Part shown: positions 27,392 to 35,477 of the stretch, in pieces
How positions within the stretch are numbered: the first letter of the stretch is position 1
Layout: the number at the start of each line of letters is the position of its first letter
Assembly (NCBI GenBank): GCA_028823235.1
Contig: JAPKBW010000006.1
Coordinates: 124,001 to 188,000, forward strand
From: Longimicrobiales bacterium
Lineage (GTDB): Bacteria > Gemmatimonadota > Gemmatimonadetes > Longimicrobiales > Gaopeijiaceae
Length of the DNA: 64,000 nt
Direction: 5' to 3'
The notes under the pieces: generated by a model
The model's input: the letters and a program-made list of their open reading frames with translations, nothing else
Databases searched by the model: none
What the model was told of the DNA's origin: nothing
Position numbers and translations under genes: made by a program

Positions 27392-27636
27392 ACCTCGGCG
27401 TCCGCAAGCCGGGTCCGGTACCCTAGAGCAACGAGGTGGTCCTCGGTGGCTTCATCCAGCTGGGTCGCTCCGTCAAACGCGAAGCTAACGGCTTGGTAGA
27501 AGCTTCGAGCGCCCTCGTTCAGTTCCACGATCCAGACGCCTGCCCGAGCCCGGTCGGCGCCACGCAGCCTGAGAGAGCGGCCGGCGTCTGCCGTTGTCGC
27601 GCTGGTCGAGAATTCGGCGTTCATGGGCGCCAACAT
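27388..27636 (-). pseudogene. C-terminal remnant of a GNAT acetyltransferase
   Basis: An 82-codon frame whose second half matches the end of GNAT-family N-acetyltransferases: VWIVELNEGARSFYQAVSFA, i.e. the pattern 'L..N.rA..FYe..GF' followed by a charged tail. The acetyl-CoA binding loop and everything before it are missing. Only 59 bases separate the frame from the dipeptidase gene upstream, so the rest has been deleted. It is still open and overlaps apt by ATGA, so it may be expressed as a leader peptide, but it should not be a working enzyme. Confidence 0.6.
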
Positions 27637-27695
27637 GTACTCAGAGCCGTCTCAGGATCAAGCGAAATCCTTACCGTCTAGAACTTGGGCTCAAA

Positions 27696-28856
27696 TCAGG
27701 ACGGCCAAACTTCATCAAAAAGGCGCACCCAATTTCCTCCGATCACCTTCTCTACCACCCTGTCCCCGTGGCCACGTCGGGCCAGACCGTCCGCGATCAT
27801 CTCCATCCGCCGCGGCGAGTTCAGGTCCTCGACGGTGAAGAGGATGTCCGGGTCTTCGTTGGGCGCAGCGATCCCGCGCTCAATTCGGCCGGCGACGAAC
27901 TGCCGATGCGCAGACCAGTAATCTTCGGAATCATCGATGGGTGTCGTCGACAGGTCACTACCGATCCCCACATGATCCTCTCCACACACATTGAGAGCAT
28001 GCTCGATGTGATTCAGCACATCGTCGAGCATGGCTACGCGGCCTGGTGTGAGAAACGGCATCAGATAGATCCCGATGACGCCACCGTTGTCCCCGAGGGC
28101 GCGTAGCTCCGCGTCATGCTTCGAACGTGGATGCTCCGCCACTGCGCTACATCCGCTGTGAGTGATCGCCATAGGGACGGTCGATGCCGCGATGCCTTCC
28201 GCGGTCGTGCGCTGACCGCAGTGACTCACGTCGACGAGCATGCCGAGGTCGTTCATGCGTTCAACCACCTGATGCCCGTATCGGGTGAGGCCTCCGTTCG
28301 CGGGCTCCAGACAACCGTCACCGACCAGGTTTCGCACGTTGTAGGTCAGCTGAGTGACCTTTACTCCGAGGGCCTGGAACGTGGCGATGTGGTCGAGGCC
28401 GCCTTCGAACGGGGTCGTGTCCTGGAACCCAAAAACGATACCTAGCCGCCCGCTCGCTTTCGCCTCGTTCAGTTGTGCGCGCGTGCGCACCTGCATCAAC
28501 GCCCCGGGGAAACGTTCGATCCGATCCATCCATCCAGAGATCTTGCGGACGGTTCCCTCGAAGTCACTCCCGCTAACCGTGAGGTTTACAGCCGTGATCC
28601 CCGAGCCGACCGCGTTCTGGATCATCTCTCCGTTCAATGGTGGATTGAGCGGATAGTTGAAGTAGCCGGGGCTCGCCAGAAAATCGACGACAATCGCCTC
28701 ATCGTATCCGGGCCAGAAGCGCCGTGATCCCGACGCCTCGGTTCCTGACACGGGGGACACCGCACCCTCCAGATTCTCGAGGCCAGTGGCGCCAATTCCA
28801 ATCGCAGCCGCACTCGCCAGAAAACGCTTCCGGTCCATCTTATTCATGCCGTTCAC
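27696..28856 (-). CDS. M19 (membrane/renal dipeptidase) family protein, Tat-exported
   Basis: A 386-residue M19-family protein. The N-terminus DRKRFLASAAAIGIG resembles a Tat signal with one arginine replaced by lysine. GTG 28856 is preferred because AGGAGA lies six bases upstream; ATG 28847 is the alternative. The fold is supported by LGIVFGFQDTTP, VTQLTYNVRNLVGDGCLEPA, MLVDVSHCGQRT, MAITHSG and DHVGIGSD. The usual HxD zinc ligands near the N-terminus are absent (VDFLASPGYF) and the bridging Glu is Gln in GFQD, so the metal site is not standard. It could be a dipeptidase with altered chemistry. Confidence 0.85.
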   Translation of the reverse strand: MNGMNKMDRKRFLASAAAIGIGATGLENLEGAVSPVSGTEASGSRRFWPGYDEAIVVDFLASPGYFNYPLNPPLNGEMIQNAVGSGITAVNLTVSGSDFEGTVRKISGWMDRIERFPGALMQVRTRAQLNEAKASGRLGIVFGFQDTTPFEGGLDHIATFQALGVKVTQLTYNVRNLVGDGCLEPANGGLTRYGHQVVERMNDLGMLVDVSHCGQRTTAEGIAASTVPMAITHSGCSAVAEHPRSKHDAELRALGDNGGVIGIYLMPFLTPGRVAMLDDVLNHIEHALNVCGEDHVGIGSDLSTTPIDDSEDYWSAHRQFVAGRIERGIAAPNEDPDILFTVEDLNSPRRMEMIADGLARRGHGDRVVEKVIGGNWVRLFDEVWPS

Positions 28857-28988
28857 ACCCTGTCTCCTGTCGAGCCGATCAAGGAGGTAAGCTATCCCGA
28901 CAGCCGACCGACACCAGCGAGTCCTGTGCTTGCCGATCCCCTCACCGTTCGGTCGATTGCTGCGGCAACCCTCAGCAAGGCAGCAACA

Positions 28989-29138
28989 ATGCGCACCTCT
29001 ACCTGTTATACCGTCGTGGGAGCTCTTCTGGTCGCGGGGGGCTTCGCTCGTCCCGAACCGGTCCAGGCACAGCCTCTCCCGATGGCGGTGCCCGAATCCG
29101 ACGGCAAGGGTGCACGAACGGCCCGGCGAGATGTATGA
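28989..29138 (+). CDS. Possible small exported peptide
   Basis: A 49-codon frame starting at ATG 28989. Residues 1-28 (RTSTCYTVVGALLVAGGFAR then PVQAQ) look like a signal peptide, followed by about 20 polar residues. There is no strong ribosome binding site, only AAGG 12 bases upstream, and no homology I recognise. It lies between the divergent dipeptidase and thiolase genes. It could be a chance frame. Confidence 0.3.
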   Translation: MRTSTCYTVVGALLVAGGFARPEPVQAQPLPMAVPESDGKGARTARRDV

Positions 29139-29264
29139 CGAGCAGGGAAGTGGAGACCGAGCACCCCAACACCGTGAACGCTTCGCGCAGATGTGGGCCG
29201 AGTCGGGCGCCGATCTGCGATCCAGGAAAGAGCGTGTGTCATCCAGAGCAACCGAACTGAGCCG

Positions 29265-30548
29265 ATGAGCCGAATCGATACCGCCGTCCTCGCGGGCTGC
29301 AGAACTGCCTTCTCTCGCTCCGGCTCGGTCTTTGCCGACATCTCTGCGATCGAACTGGGGAAGGTCGCGGTGCGCGATGCCTTGGCCCGCAGCGGAGTCG
29401 GCGGCGAACGAGTCGATCACCTCGTGTACGGAACGGTCGTCCACGACACGCAAGCTCCGAACATCGCCCGTGAGATCGGCCTGGGCGTTCTCCCGAAAGA
29501 CATCCCGGCCGTCACAGTATCCCGTGCCTGCACATCGGCGAATCAGGCGATCACGGACGCCGTCCAGATGATCGAACTCGGTCAGGCCGACGTTGTTGTC
29601 GCCGGTGGCGCGGAATCTCTGTCCCGGATTCCGATCACCGTGAGTGAGCGGATGTCAAAGCGACTTGTCGCCGCATCAAAAGGGGAAACGCTCGGACAAA
29701 GGTTGGCCCCGTTTCGCTCTCTCCGCCCCCGTGACCTCATCCCGGTGCAGCCAGCTATCGCTGAGCCCAGCACCGGCGAAACCATGGGCGCCTCGGCCGA
29801 GCGGATGGCCAAGGAGAACGGAATCACCCGTGAGGACCAAGACGCCTGGACGCTCCGCTCCCACGAGCGTGCAGCAGTCGGAACGGAGGACGGCCGCCTC
29901 ACGGCAGAGATCGCGCCGGTCTACGTGCTGCCCACCTTCGAGCAGGTAGTGCTTAGCGACAACGGTATCCGGTCCGACTCCTCGCTCGAGAAGCTCGAAC
30001 GGCTGCGTCCGGTATTCGACCGCAAGCATGGCTCCGTAACAGCCGGGAATGCATCGCCGCTGACCGATGGAGCCTCAGCGGTCGTGCTCATGAACGGAGA
30101 GAAGGCGCGCAGCGAGGGATTGAGGCCCCTCGGTTACGTCCGAAGCTGGGCCTGGACGGCCCTGGACCCGGCCGCTCAGCTCCTGCAAGGCCCTGCGTAC
30201 GCCGCGCCTCTCGCTCTGGATCAAGCGGGCCTCACGATGGCCGACATCGGCCTCATGGAGATGCACGAAGCGTTCGCCACTCAGGTTCTTTCGAACCTTC
30301 AGGCTCTCTCTTCGAAGACCTTCGCGCAGAAGGAGCTCGGTCGCTCCGAAGCCGTCGGCCACCCGAATGTGGACGCCATCAACGTGATGGGCGGATCACT
30401 CTCGATCGGGCATCCATTCGGGGCGACCGGCGGACGGCTTACCGTCACGATTCTGAATGAGATGGCGCGCCGGGACGTTCAATTTGGGCTGATTACGGTC
30501 TGCGCTGCGGGCGGTATGGGCTTCGCCATGGTCGTCGAGCGACGCTAA
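29265..30548 (+). CDS. Acetyl-CoA acyltransferase (thiolase, FadI-like)
   Basis: A 427-residue thiolase that cleaves 3-ketoacyl-CoA in beta-oxidation, or condenses acyl-CoAs in reverse. The nucleophile is C89 in VSRACTSANQAITD; the other catalytic residues lie in SLSIGHPFGATGGR (His) and CAAGGMGFAM (Cys). The length, and the block MHEAFATQVLSNLQALSSK, match the FadI/trifunctional-beta type rather than short FadA. ATG 29265 is chosen over an upstream frame extension for its match to the family start (RIDTAVLAGCRTAF). No hydratase/dehydrogenase partner is adjacent. Confidence 0.93.
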   Translation: MSRIDTAVLAGCRTAFSRSGSVFADISAIELGKVAVRDALARSGVGGERVDHLVYGTVVHDTQAPNIAREIGLGVLPKDIPAVTVSRACTSANQAITDAVQMIELGQADVVVAGGAESLSRIPITVSERMSKRLVAASKGETLGQRLAPFRSLRPRDLIPVQPAIAEPSTGETMGASAERMAKENGITREDQDAWTLRSHERAAVGTEDGRLTAEIAPVYVLPTFEQVVLSDNGIRSDSSLEKLERLRPVFDRKHGSVTAGNASPLTDGASAVVLMNGEKARSEGLRPLGYVRSWAWTALDPAAQLLQGPAYAAPLALDQAGLTMADIGLMEMHEAFATQVLSNLQALSSKTFAQKELGRSEAVGHPNVDAINVMGGSLSIGHPFGATGGRLTVTILNEMARRDVQFGLITVCAAGGMGFAMVVERR

Positions 30549-30885
30549 GCCGCATCCCTCAAACAATGATCATGTAAGGACGAGCAGGACTCTGGTTGTT
30601 TGCCCGTGCGGGGACTGCTTTCCAGCCTCGGTTCGTGCAACTCGTGGTCCAACTCTGCCCGCACTTCCGGCTTCCGCTTGGCGCCTGTGCCTAGGTTCGC
30701 CGACTCCACTCGGACGGCCTAGCTACATGATGTTAGGCACGCGAAACTCGGAAGAGCCGTACGCAAGCAGATTTCATGGTTACGGAAAACGTTGCTCTTT
30801 TGCAGACCATGACGGAACCTCGTTGCGGACGAATTGTGTACGTCCTTGAGAAGAAACTGCCCACACGCCTCCCTCGGGGTTTCAC
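30549..30885. other. Intergenic region, no feature seen
   Basis: About 340 bases between the thiolase and the transporter. I see no open frame with a credible start, no tRNA and no clear terminator; the only notable item is GGGG just before the alternative TTG start of the transporter. Confidence 0.5.
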
Positions 30886-30912
30886 TTGGACCAGAAAGAC
30901 CTCAGTCGTGGC

Positions 30913-32367
30913 ATGAGTAAGGCCCGCCGCACCGGCCTGATCGGCGGCATCGTCGTCTTCGTGCTCATGTTGCTCCTTCCTGAGCCCAGTGGGCTTAGTG
31001 AAGCCGGATGGCGGACCGCATCAGTCGCCGCCCTCATGGCCGTCTGGTGGATGACCGAGGCGATACCGATCGCCGCGACCGCCCTTCTTCCTCTCGTGCT
31101 GTTCCCTTTCCTGGGCGTGCTCGACGCACCAAATGCCTCGGCCCCCTATGGAAACGAGCTAATTTTCCTTTTCATGGGCGGCTTCTTCATGGCCGTCACC
31201 ATGGAGAAATGGGGACTGCATAAGCGCATCGCCCTGCGGATCATGGCTTTCGTCGGCACCAGTCCTGATCGGCTGATCCTCGGCTTCATGCTCGCCACGG
31301 CGTTCCTCTCGATGTGGATCAGCAACACCGCCACGGCGGCCATGATGCTTCCGATCGCCCTCGCCGTTGGAGAGATGTTTCGGTCTCAGGACCAAGAGGG
31401 GCCTTATCAGTTTGGTATCGCCCTGATGTTGGGCGTAGCCTACGCCGCGTCCATCGGCGGCATCGCGACGCTCATCGGCACACCACCGAACGCAGTGCTC
31501 GCCGGCGCCGCGAGTGAGATCCTCGGCTATGAGATCGGATTCGTGCAGTGGATGGGAGTGGGGCTTCCCGTCACTCTCATCATGTTGCCGATTACATGGA
31601 TCGCCCTAACGCGATTCCTGTATCCGCCGGGCGAGCTGTCCGGTGATGCCGCTGCGATCATCAATGCGGAGCGAGCGGCGCTCGGAACGCCGAGCAAGGG
31701 CGAGAAAATTACGGCAGTCGTGTTTACACTCACAGCACTCGCCTGGGTGATGCGCTCTGAAAAGGTCATCGGCGGTCTGACCATACCTGGGCTGCAAAGC
31801 TTCGCGCCTGAAATTCGTGACTCGACGATCGCGATGACGGCCGCACTCGTGCTCTTCATGATCCCGGTAGATCGGAAACGCGGAGAGTTCACGCTGGACT
31901 GGAAGACCGCGATGACGATCCCGTGGGACGTCCTCGTGCTGTTCGGAGGAGGGCTGTCCCTAGCCCGCGCCATGTCGCAATCGGGTTTCGCCAACTGGAT
32001 CGGGGCCATGGTTTCCTCGCTCGACACAGTCCCTGCACTCGCGATCATCGCGCTCGTTGCCACACTGGTCATTTTCCTTACCGAGATGACGTCGAACCTC
32101 GCGACGACCAGCATGGCCATGCCCATCATGGCCGGAGCCGCGCTGGGTCTCGGCATCCCACCTCTGCAGTTGATGGCCGTCGCTGCACTCGCTGCCTCCA
32201 TGGCCTTCATGCTCCCCGTCGCGACACCACCCAATGCCATCGTATTCGGTTCAGGCTACATCACGATTCCTCAGATGAGCCGCGCCGGAATCTTCCTCAA
32301 CCTGACCGCGATCGTGCTGATTACCATTATCGGTTCCGTCCTGGTTCCAATCTTTCTGGCCACGTAG
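30913..32367 (+). CDS. DASS-family sodium/dicarboxylate (anion) symporter
   Basis: A 484-residue membrane transporter of the SLC13/DASS family with 11-12 predicted helices. The two sodium-binding SNT-type motifs are visible: WISNTATAAMMLP in the first half and MTSNLATTSM in the second, together with GTPPNAVLAG and ATPPNAIVFGSGY. Substrates of the family are succinate, malate, citrate or sulfate; a dicarboxylate is likely. ATG 30913 is used; TTG 30886 with a GGGG upstream would add nine residues. It stands alone. Confidence 0.92.
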   Translation: MSKARRTGLIGGIVVFVLMLLLPEPSGLSEAGWRTASVAALMAVWWMTEAIPIAATALLPLVLFPFLGVLDAPNASAPYGNELIFLFMGGFFMAVTMEKWGLHKRIALRIMAFVGTSPDRLILGFMLATAFLSMWISNTATAAMMLPIALAVGEMFRSQDQEGPYQFGIALMLGVAYAASIGGIATLIGTPPNAVLAGAASEILGYEIGFVQWMGVGLPVTLIMLPITWIALTRFLYPPGELSGDAAAIINAERAALGTPSKGEKITAVVFTLTALAWVMRSEKVIGGLTIPGLQSFAPEIRDSTIAMTAALVLFMIPVDRKRGEFTLDWKTAMTIPWDVLVLFGGGLSLARAMSQSGFANWIGAMVSSLDTVPALAIIALVATLVIFLTEMTSNLATTSMAMPIMAGAALGLGIPPLQLMAVAALAASMAFMLPVATPPNAIVFGSGYITIPQMSRAGIFLNLTAIVLITIIGSVLVPIFLAT

Positions 32368-32648
32368 GAGACGTAGGTAGAGAACAGGTGTGGAGTGCTG
32401 CTCACAGTACTGGGGTCCGGTGACAGTGCACCCGCAGGGCGTCGACAAATGGGTCGGCGTCATCGGCCGGATCAGATGACCGCTGGGACGAGCAGGGCCA
32501 TGACCTCGACGTAAAGGTCAACCGTGAGATCTCACACTGCGGCATCAACTCGATCGAGATGCTATTCGATTCCGAGGGCGGGAAGGTCACGCAGCTGTGC
32601 GACACCCGAACCCAGGAGAACCCGACCCGACCCGCACGGTCGGTGGCC
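32368..32648 (+). other. Intergenic region with a protein-like fragment
   Basis: Between the transporter and the hydrolase (280 bases). One plus-strand frame (about 32470-32640) reads RWDEQGHDLDVKVNREISHC and then INSIEMLFDSEGGKV, which looks like real protein rather than antisense or random sequence. It has no start and runs into the hydrolase antisense. It may be the relic of a lost gene; I cannot name the family. Confidence 0.3.
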
Positions 32649-33500
32649 TTAGAGTTCCTCGAGGAATTCCTCGACAAGCCGGAGCGTCTCCGGCGCAGCG
32701 AGCACGTCCGTGTGCTCGCGGTCTTTGATAAGATGGTAGCTAAGCCCTGACGCCTCACTCAGGCGCTCTGCATGCCGCCGGATCACTCGTTGGTCGTTCT
32801 CGGGCTGGATGATCAGGATCGGAAGGTCGAGCTCCCGAATCCTCCGACTCGGCGTAAGCGGTCGAAAGCTCCCTCTCACCCGATGCCAAAAGAAGGGTCG
32901 CAGGACATTGACAATGAACCCGCCTGGAAGTCCCTGATCAGAGAGAAATTCTGCGGTGACATGAAGGACGTCAGCCGGCGCAGCCACGAGTATCAGTCCA
33001 TCTATCGGGGCCCCGTCGGCAGCCGCAAGGACGCCCGCCGAGCCGCCGAGGGAGTGGCCCACCAGGACGAGCTGTCGATCGGGAAACCGTTTCGCAGCAT
33101 ACCGGGCGACCGCCATGAGGTCATCACGAAAGTGTCGGATCGTTACAAAAGGAGCGGGGCCACTGCGACCGTGACCACGTACATCGAACAAAAGCACGTC
33201 GTGCCCGAGCTCAACCAGCGGCTCGGCAATCGCCAGCACCGTCGAATAGTTGGCGCTCCAACCGTGAGCCACCAGCAGAAGCGGCTCAAAAGGCTGGGCG
33301 CGTGACGGTTGGATCAGCCAGGCCGCGAGCCCTTGGTCACCGGACTGTATCAAGAGGTCTTCGTGCTCGACCCCGAGATCGGGCACAGTCCGCTCGAACG
33401 GACGCGACTCCGGGCGCAGAATTCGAGACGCCAACCGATCGAGGCCAAAAATGAGAAGCCCGATCGACACTGCTGCGATCGCGTAGCCCACCAGAGTCAA
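32649..33500 (-). CDS. Membrane-anchored alpha/beta hydrolase
   Basis: A 283-residue serine hydrolase. An N-terminal helix (YAIAAVSIGLLIFGL) anchors it in the membrane. The oxyanion region is LLLVAHGWSANYSTV, the nucleophile elbow is LVGHSLGGSAG, and the acid and base residues are in PENDQR and DREHTD. TTG 33500 overlaps the stop of the upstream FAD-subunit gene by four bases; GTG 33491 is a more usual start codon and would cost three residues. Its place at the end of the molybdenum-hydroxylase operon suggests co-expression, perhaps to process the same ester or thioester substrate. Confidence 0.85.
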   Translation of the reverse strand: MTLVGYAIAAVSIGLLIFGLDRLASRILRPESRPFERTVPDLGVEHEDLLIQSGDQGLAAWLIQPSRAQPFEPLLLVAHGWSANYSTVLAIAEPLVELGHDVLLFDVRGHGRSGPAPFVTIRHFRDDLMAVARYAAKRFPDRQLVLVGHSLGGSAGVLAAADGAPIDGLILVAAPADVLHVTAEFLSDQGLPGGFIVNVLRPFFWHRVRGSFRPLTPSRRIRELDLPILIIQPENDQRVIRRHAERLSEASGLSYHLIKDREHTDVLAAPETLRLVEEFLEEL

Positions 33501-34483
33501 GCCGCGCGCACCTGGGCGAGGGCCCGGCGAACAAATACGGGCACCATCGCACGTCTCCACTCCGGGTCGACGATGATGTTCTCCAGCGGGTGACACTGCT
33601 GGTGCGCCCTGGCCGCGAGATCTTCAATCAGCTCGTCATCAAGGATCCGGCCTGCGGCAACGTCGCTCCATTTTGCGAGCACGCGGGGTCGAGCGCCGAG
33701 CGCGGTCACAACACCTTCCAGGTGACGGACTGTTCCATCTCCATCCAGATCCGCCGCGATCGCGACGGTCAGTAACGGGAAGTCAATCGACTTCCGTTGC
33801 CTGAGCTTCGCGTAGGCCTGCCTTCTAGACGCCGACGACATAGGAATTCGGATCTCGGTAAGAACCTCGTCCGGCGCGCGGCGGGTGTTCACAATGCCAT
33901 CCGCAACGAAGAAGTCCCTGACTGGGACCTCTCGACGACCCTCGGGGCCGATCAATACCACCACCGCATCGAGCGTCATCAGCACGGGTGGCGTATCGGC
34001 CGAGTGAGCTGCTACACACTTTTTTCCTACCTTGGTCACGTGGCAGACGTCGCCGTCTTTCTTTAGGCAGTACCCAAGGGCTTCCCGCCAGAACGCAGTC
34101 TGGTTGTAGTAGGTGCAACGCGTGTCGAGGCAGACGTTACCGCCGATCGTACCGGCGTTTCGCAACTGAGGGCCTGCGACATGCGCGGCCGCGTCGGCGA
34201 GCGCAGGGAAGTGCTCGAGCACCTGGGCGTCACGGGACACGGCGCTCAGTGTTTCCCCCGCGCCAATTCGCAGGTGCCCGTCATCTTGACCCACACCCCG
34301 CAATTCTTGAATCCTCTTGAGTGCCACGAGGTGGCCAGGTTCGAACAGGCGGTGCTTCATATTCGGCACGAGGTCCGTGCCGCCCGCGATATACATCGCG
34401 TCACCAGCATGTTCTCCCATGACCGCAATTGCATGATCGACGGTGGTCGGGCGGTGGTACTTGAAGTGCGGCAGGCGCAACAT
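33497..34483 (-). CDS. Molybdenum hydroxylase FAD subunit with extra [4Fe-4S] loop (HcrB-like)
   Basis: A 328-residue FAD-binding subunit of a xanthine-dehydrogenase-family enzyme. FAD motifs are YIAGGTDLVPNMK near residue 32 and RNAGTIGGNVCLDTRC near 110. After the second motif comes a roughly 40-residue insertion with four cysteines (CLDTRC, GYCLKK, DVCHVTK, KKCVAAHSAD). This is the insertion that binds an additional [4Fe-4S] cluster in 4-hydroxybenzoyl-CoA reductase beta subunits and is absent from xanthine dehydrogenases. The start is one base after the DUF1460 stop. It passes electrons from an external donor, here probably a low-potential ferredoxin, to the other subunits. Confidence 0.9.
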   Translation of the reverse strand: MLRLPHFKYHRPTTVDHAIAVMGEHAGDAMYIAGGTDLVPNMKHRLFEPGHLVALKRIQELRGVGQDDGHLRIGAGETLSAVSRDAQVLEHFPALADAAAHVAGPQLRNAGTIGGNVCLDTRCTYYNQTAFWREALGYCLKKDGDVCHVTKVGKKCVAAHSADTPPVLMTLDAVVVLIGPEGRREVPVRDFFVADGIVNTRRAPDEVLTEIRIPMSSASRRQAYAKLRQRKSIDFPLLTVAIAADLDGDGTVRHLEGVVTALGARPRVLAKWSDVAAGRILDDELIEDLAARAHQQCHPLENIIVDPEWRRAMVPVFVRRALAQVRAA

Positions 34484-34484
34484 A

Positions 34485-35477
34485 TCAGCCGCCTCGTGCG
34501 GAAGAAGACTCGATCACTCTGGGCTCCGATGGACGTGCGACCATGATTCCGTCTTGTCCACTGATTCGTTGAATGCGAGCGGCGAGTGTCACCTCGCTGA
34601 TTTGCACTGCCTCACCAACAAGCGGTGCGTGCAGCAGATGCAGTTCACCGTCTACCCAGAGAGCCAAGCCGGTATGCGCTACGTCCAGACCTTCGACGGT
34701 ACTGGTCGCTGCAATGATGTCACCGTTTTGAATCTGATCGGAGACCTCTGCAATGCGGCCCTCAGGAATGAAGCGGCGCTCCTGTGTAGACAAGCGACCC
34801 TCGACCTGCCGGATGGCGTCGAGCGTCTCCGCGTCGGACAGCTGAACGTATGCCCCTGCATGGGTCGACATGAAGTCGATCGGTTCGGCATCCACTTCGC
34901 CTCCAAGTTCGGGCGTCACGTCGCGGACGAGCTGCTTTCTCTCGGCGTCTGCGATCCAGTCCGAGAAGTAGTGAAGTCGGCTCGGATACCCGTCGATCAC
35001 ATTTCCTCGATAGCGGAGCGCCCGCAGGGCGCGCTCGTACTCACCCTCCACGGACCCGCGATTCCCTAGACGACTTGCTGCACCTGTCTTCAAGAGCACG
35101 GACAGGGCGTAGACGTTCTCCACGAGGGTCACGCAGTCCAGCCCTCGCAGGTTCACAACCACTCGCTCTGGCCCATCGACTTCGAGGGTCTGCGGCACAT
35201 AGGCCGTGCCCACGAGGCCAGCACCCAACTGAGCCATCAACTCGCCCATTGGGAGCGCATCAAGTCCGGCAGAGGATGCCTGGCTGATTGTTCGTTCTAC
35301 AGTCGCCCAGTCTTCGTCCAGCCAGGTCGGGCTCCCAGAGGGCGCACCCGACGGGTCGGCAGGCGCTCGATGGGGCTCGAACGGTGAGTAGCAAACCCCC
35401 ACCACGAACAGCACCACCACGGCCAACGGTCCAAACACACCGCGGTATTGCCTCACCAAAATGGTCTTGGTCGACAT
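34485..35477 (-). CDS. DUF1460 (NlpC/P60-like amidase) protein inside the Mo-hydroxylase operon
   Basis: A 330-residue protein with an N-terminal transmembrane or signal segment (FGPLAVVVLFVVGVCYSPF). The DUF1460 domain has a catalytic-type cysteine in LRGLDCVTLVENVYALS, a histidine in GLDVAHTGLALWVDG, and another in LHLLHAPLVGEAV, as in papain-like N-acetylmuramoyl-L-alanine amidases. It should act in the periplasm on cell-wall fragments. Its ATG overlaps the Mo subunit's stop by one base, and its stop lies one base from the FAD-subunit start, so it is firmly inside the operon despite having no obvious link to it. Confidence 0.85.
   Translation of the reverse strand: MSTKTILVRQYRGVFGPLAVVVLFVVGVCYSPFEPHRAPADPSGAPSGSPTWLDEDWATVERTISQASSAGLDALPMGELMAQLGAGLVGTAYVPQTLEVDGPERVVVNLRGLDCVTLVENVYALSVLLKTGAASRLGNRGSVEGEYERALRALRYRGNVIDGYPSRLHYFSDWIADAERKQLVRDVTPELGGEVDAEPIDFMSTHAGAYVQLSDAETLDAIRQVEGRLSTQERRFIPEGRIAEVSDQIQNGDIIAATSTVEGLDVAHTGLALWVDGELHLLHAPLVGEAVQISEVTLAARIQRISGQDGIMVARPSEPRVIESSSARGG

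Noticed and set aside
28881-28888. Perfect AAGGAGGT on the plus strand
   Set aside because: No start codon lies at a usable distance downstream, so it is probably a chance match.
28857-29453. N-terminal extension of the dipeptidase frame
   Set aside because: It would overlap the divergent thiolase start. A strong AGGAGA six bases before GTG 28856 marks the real start.
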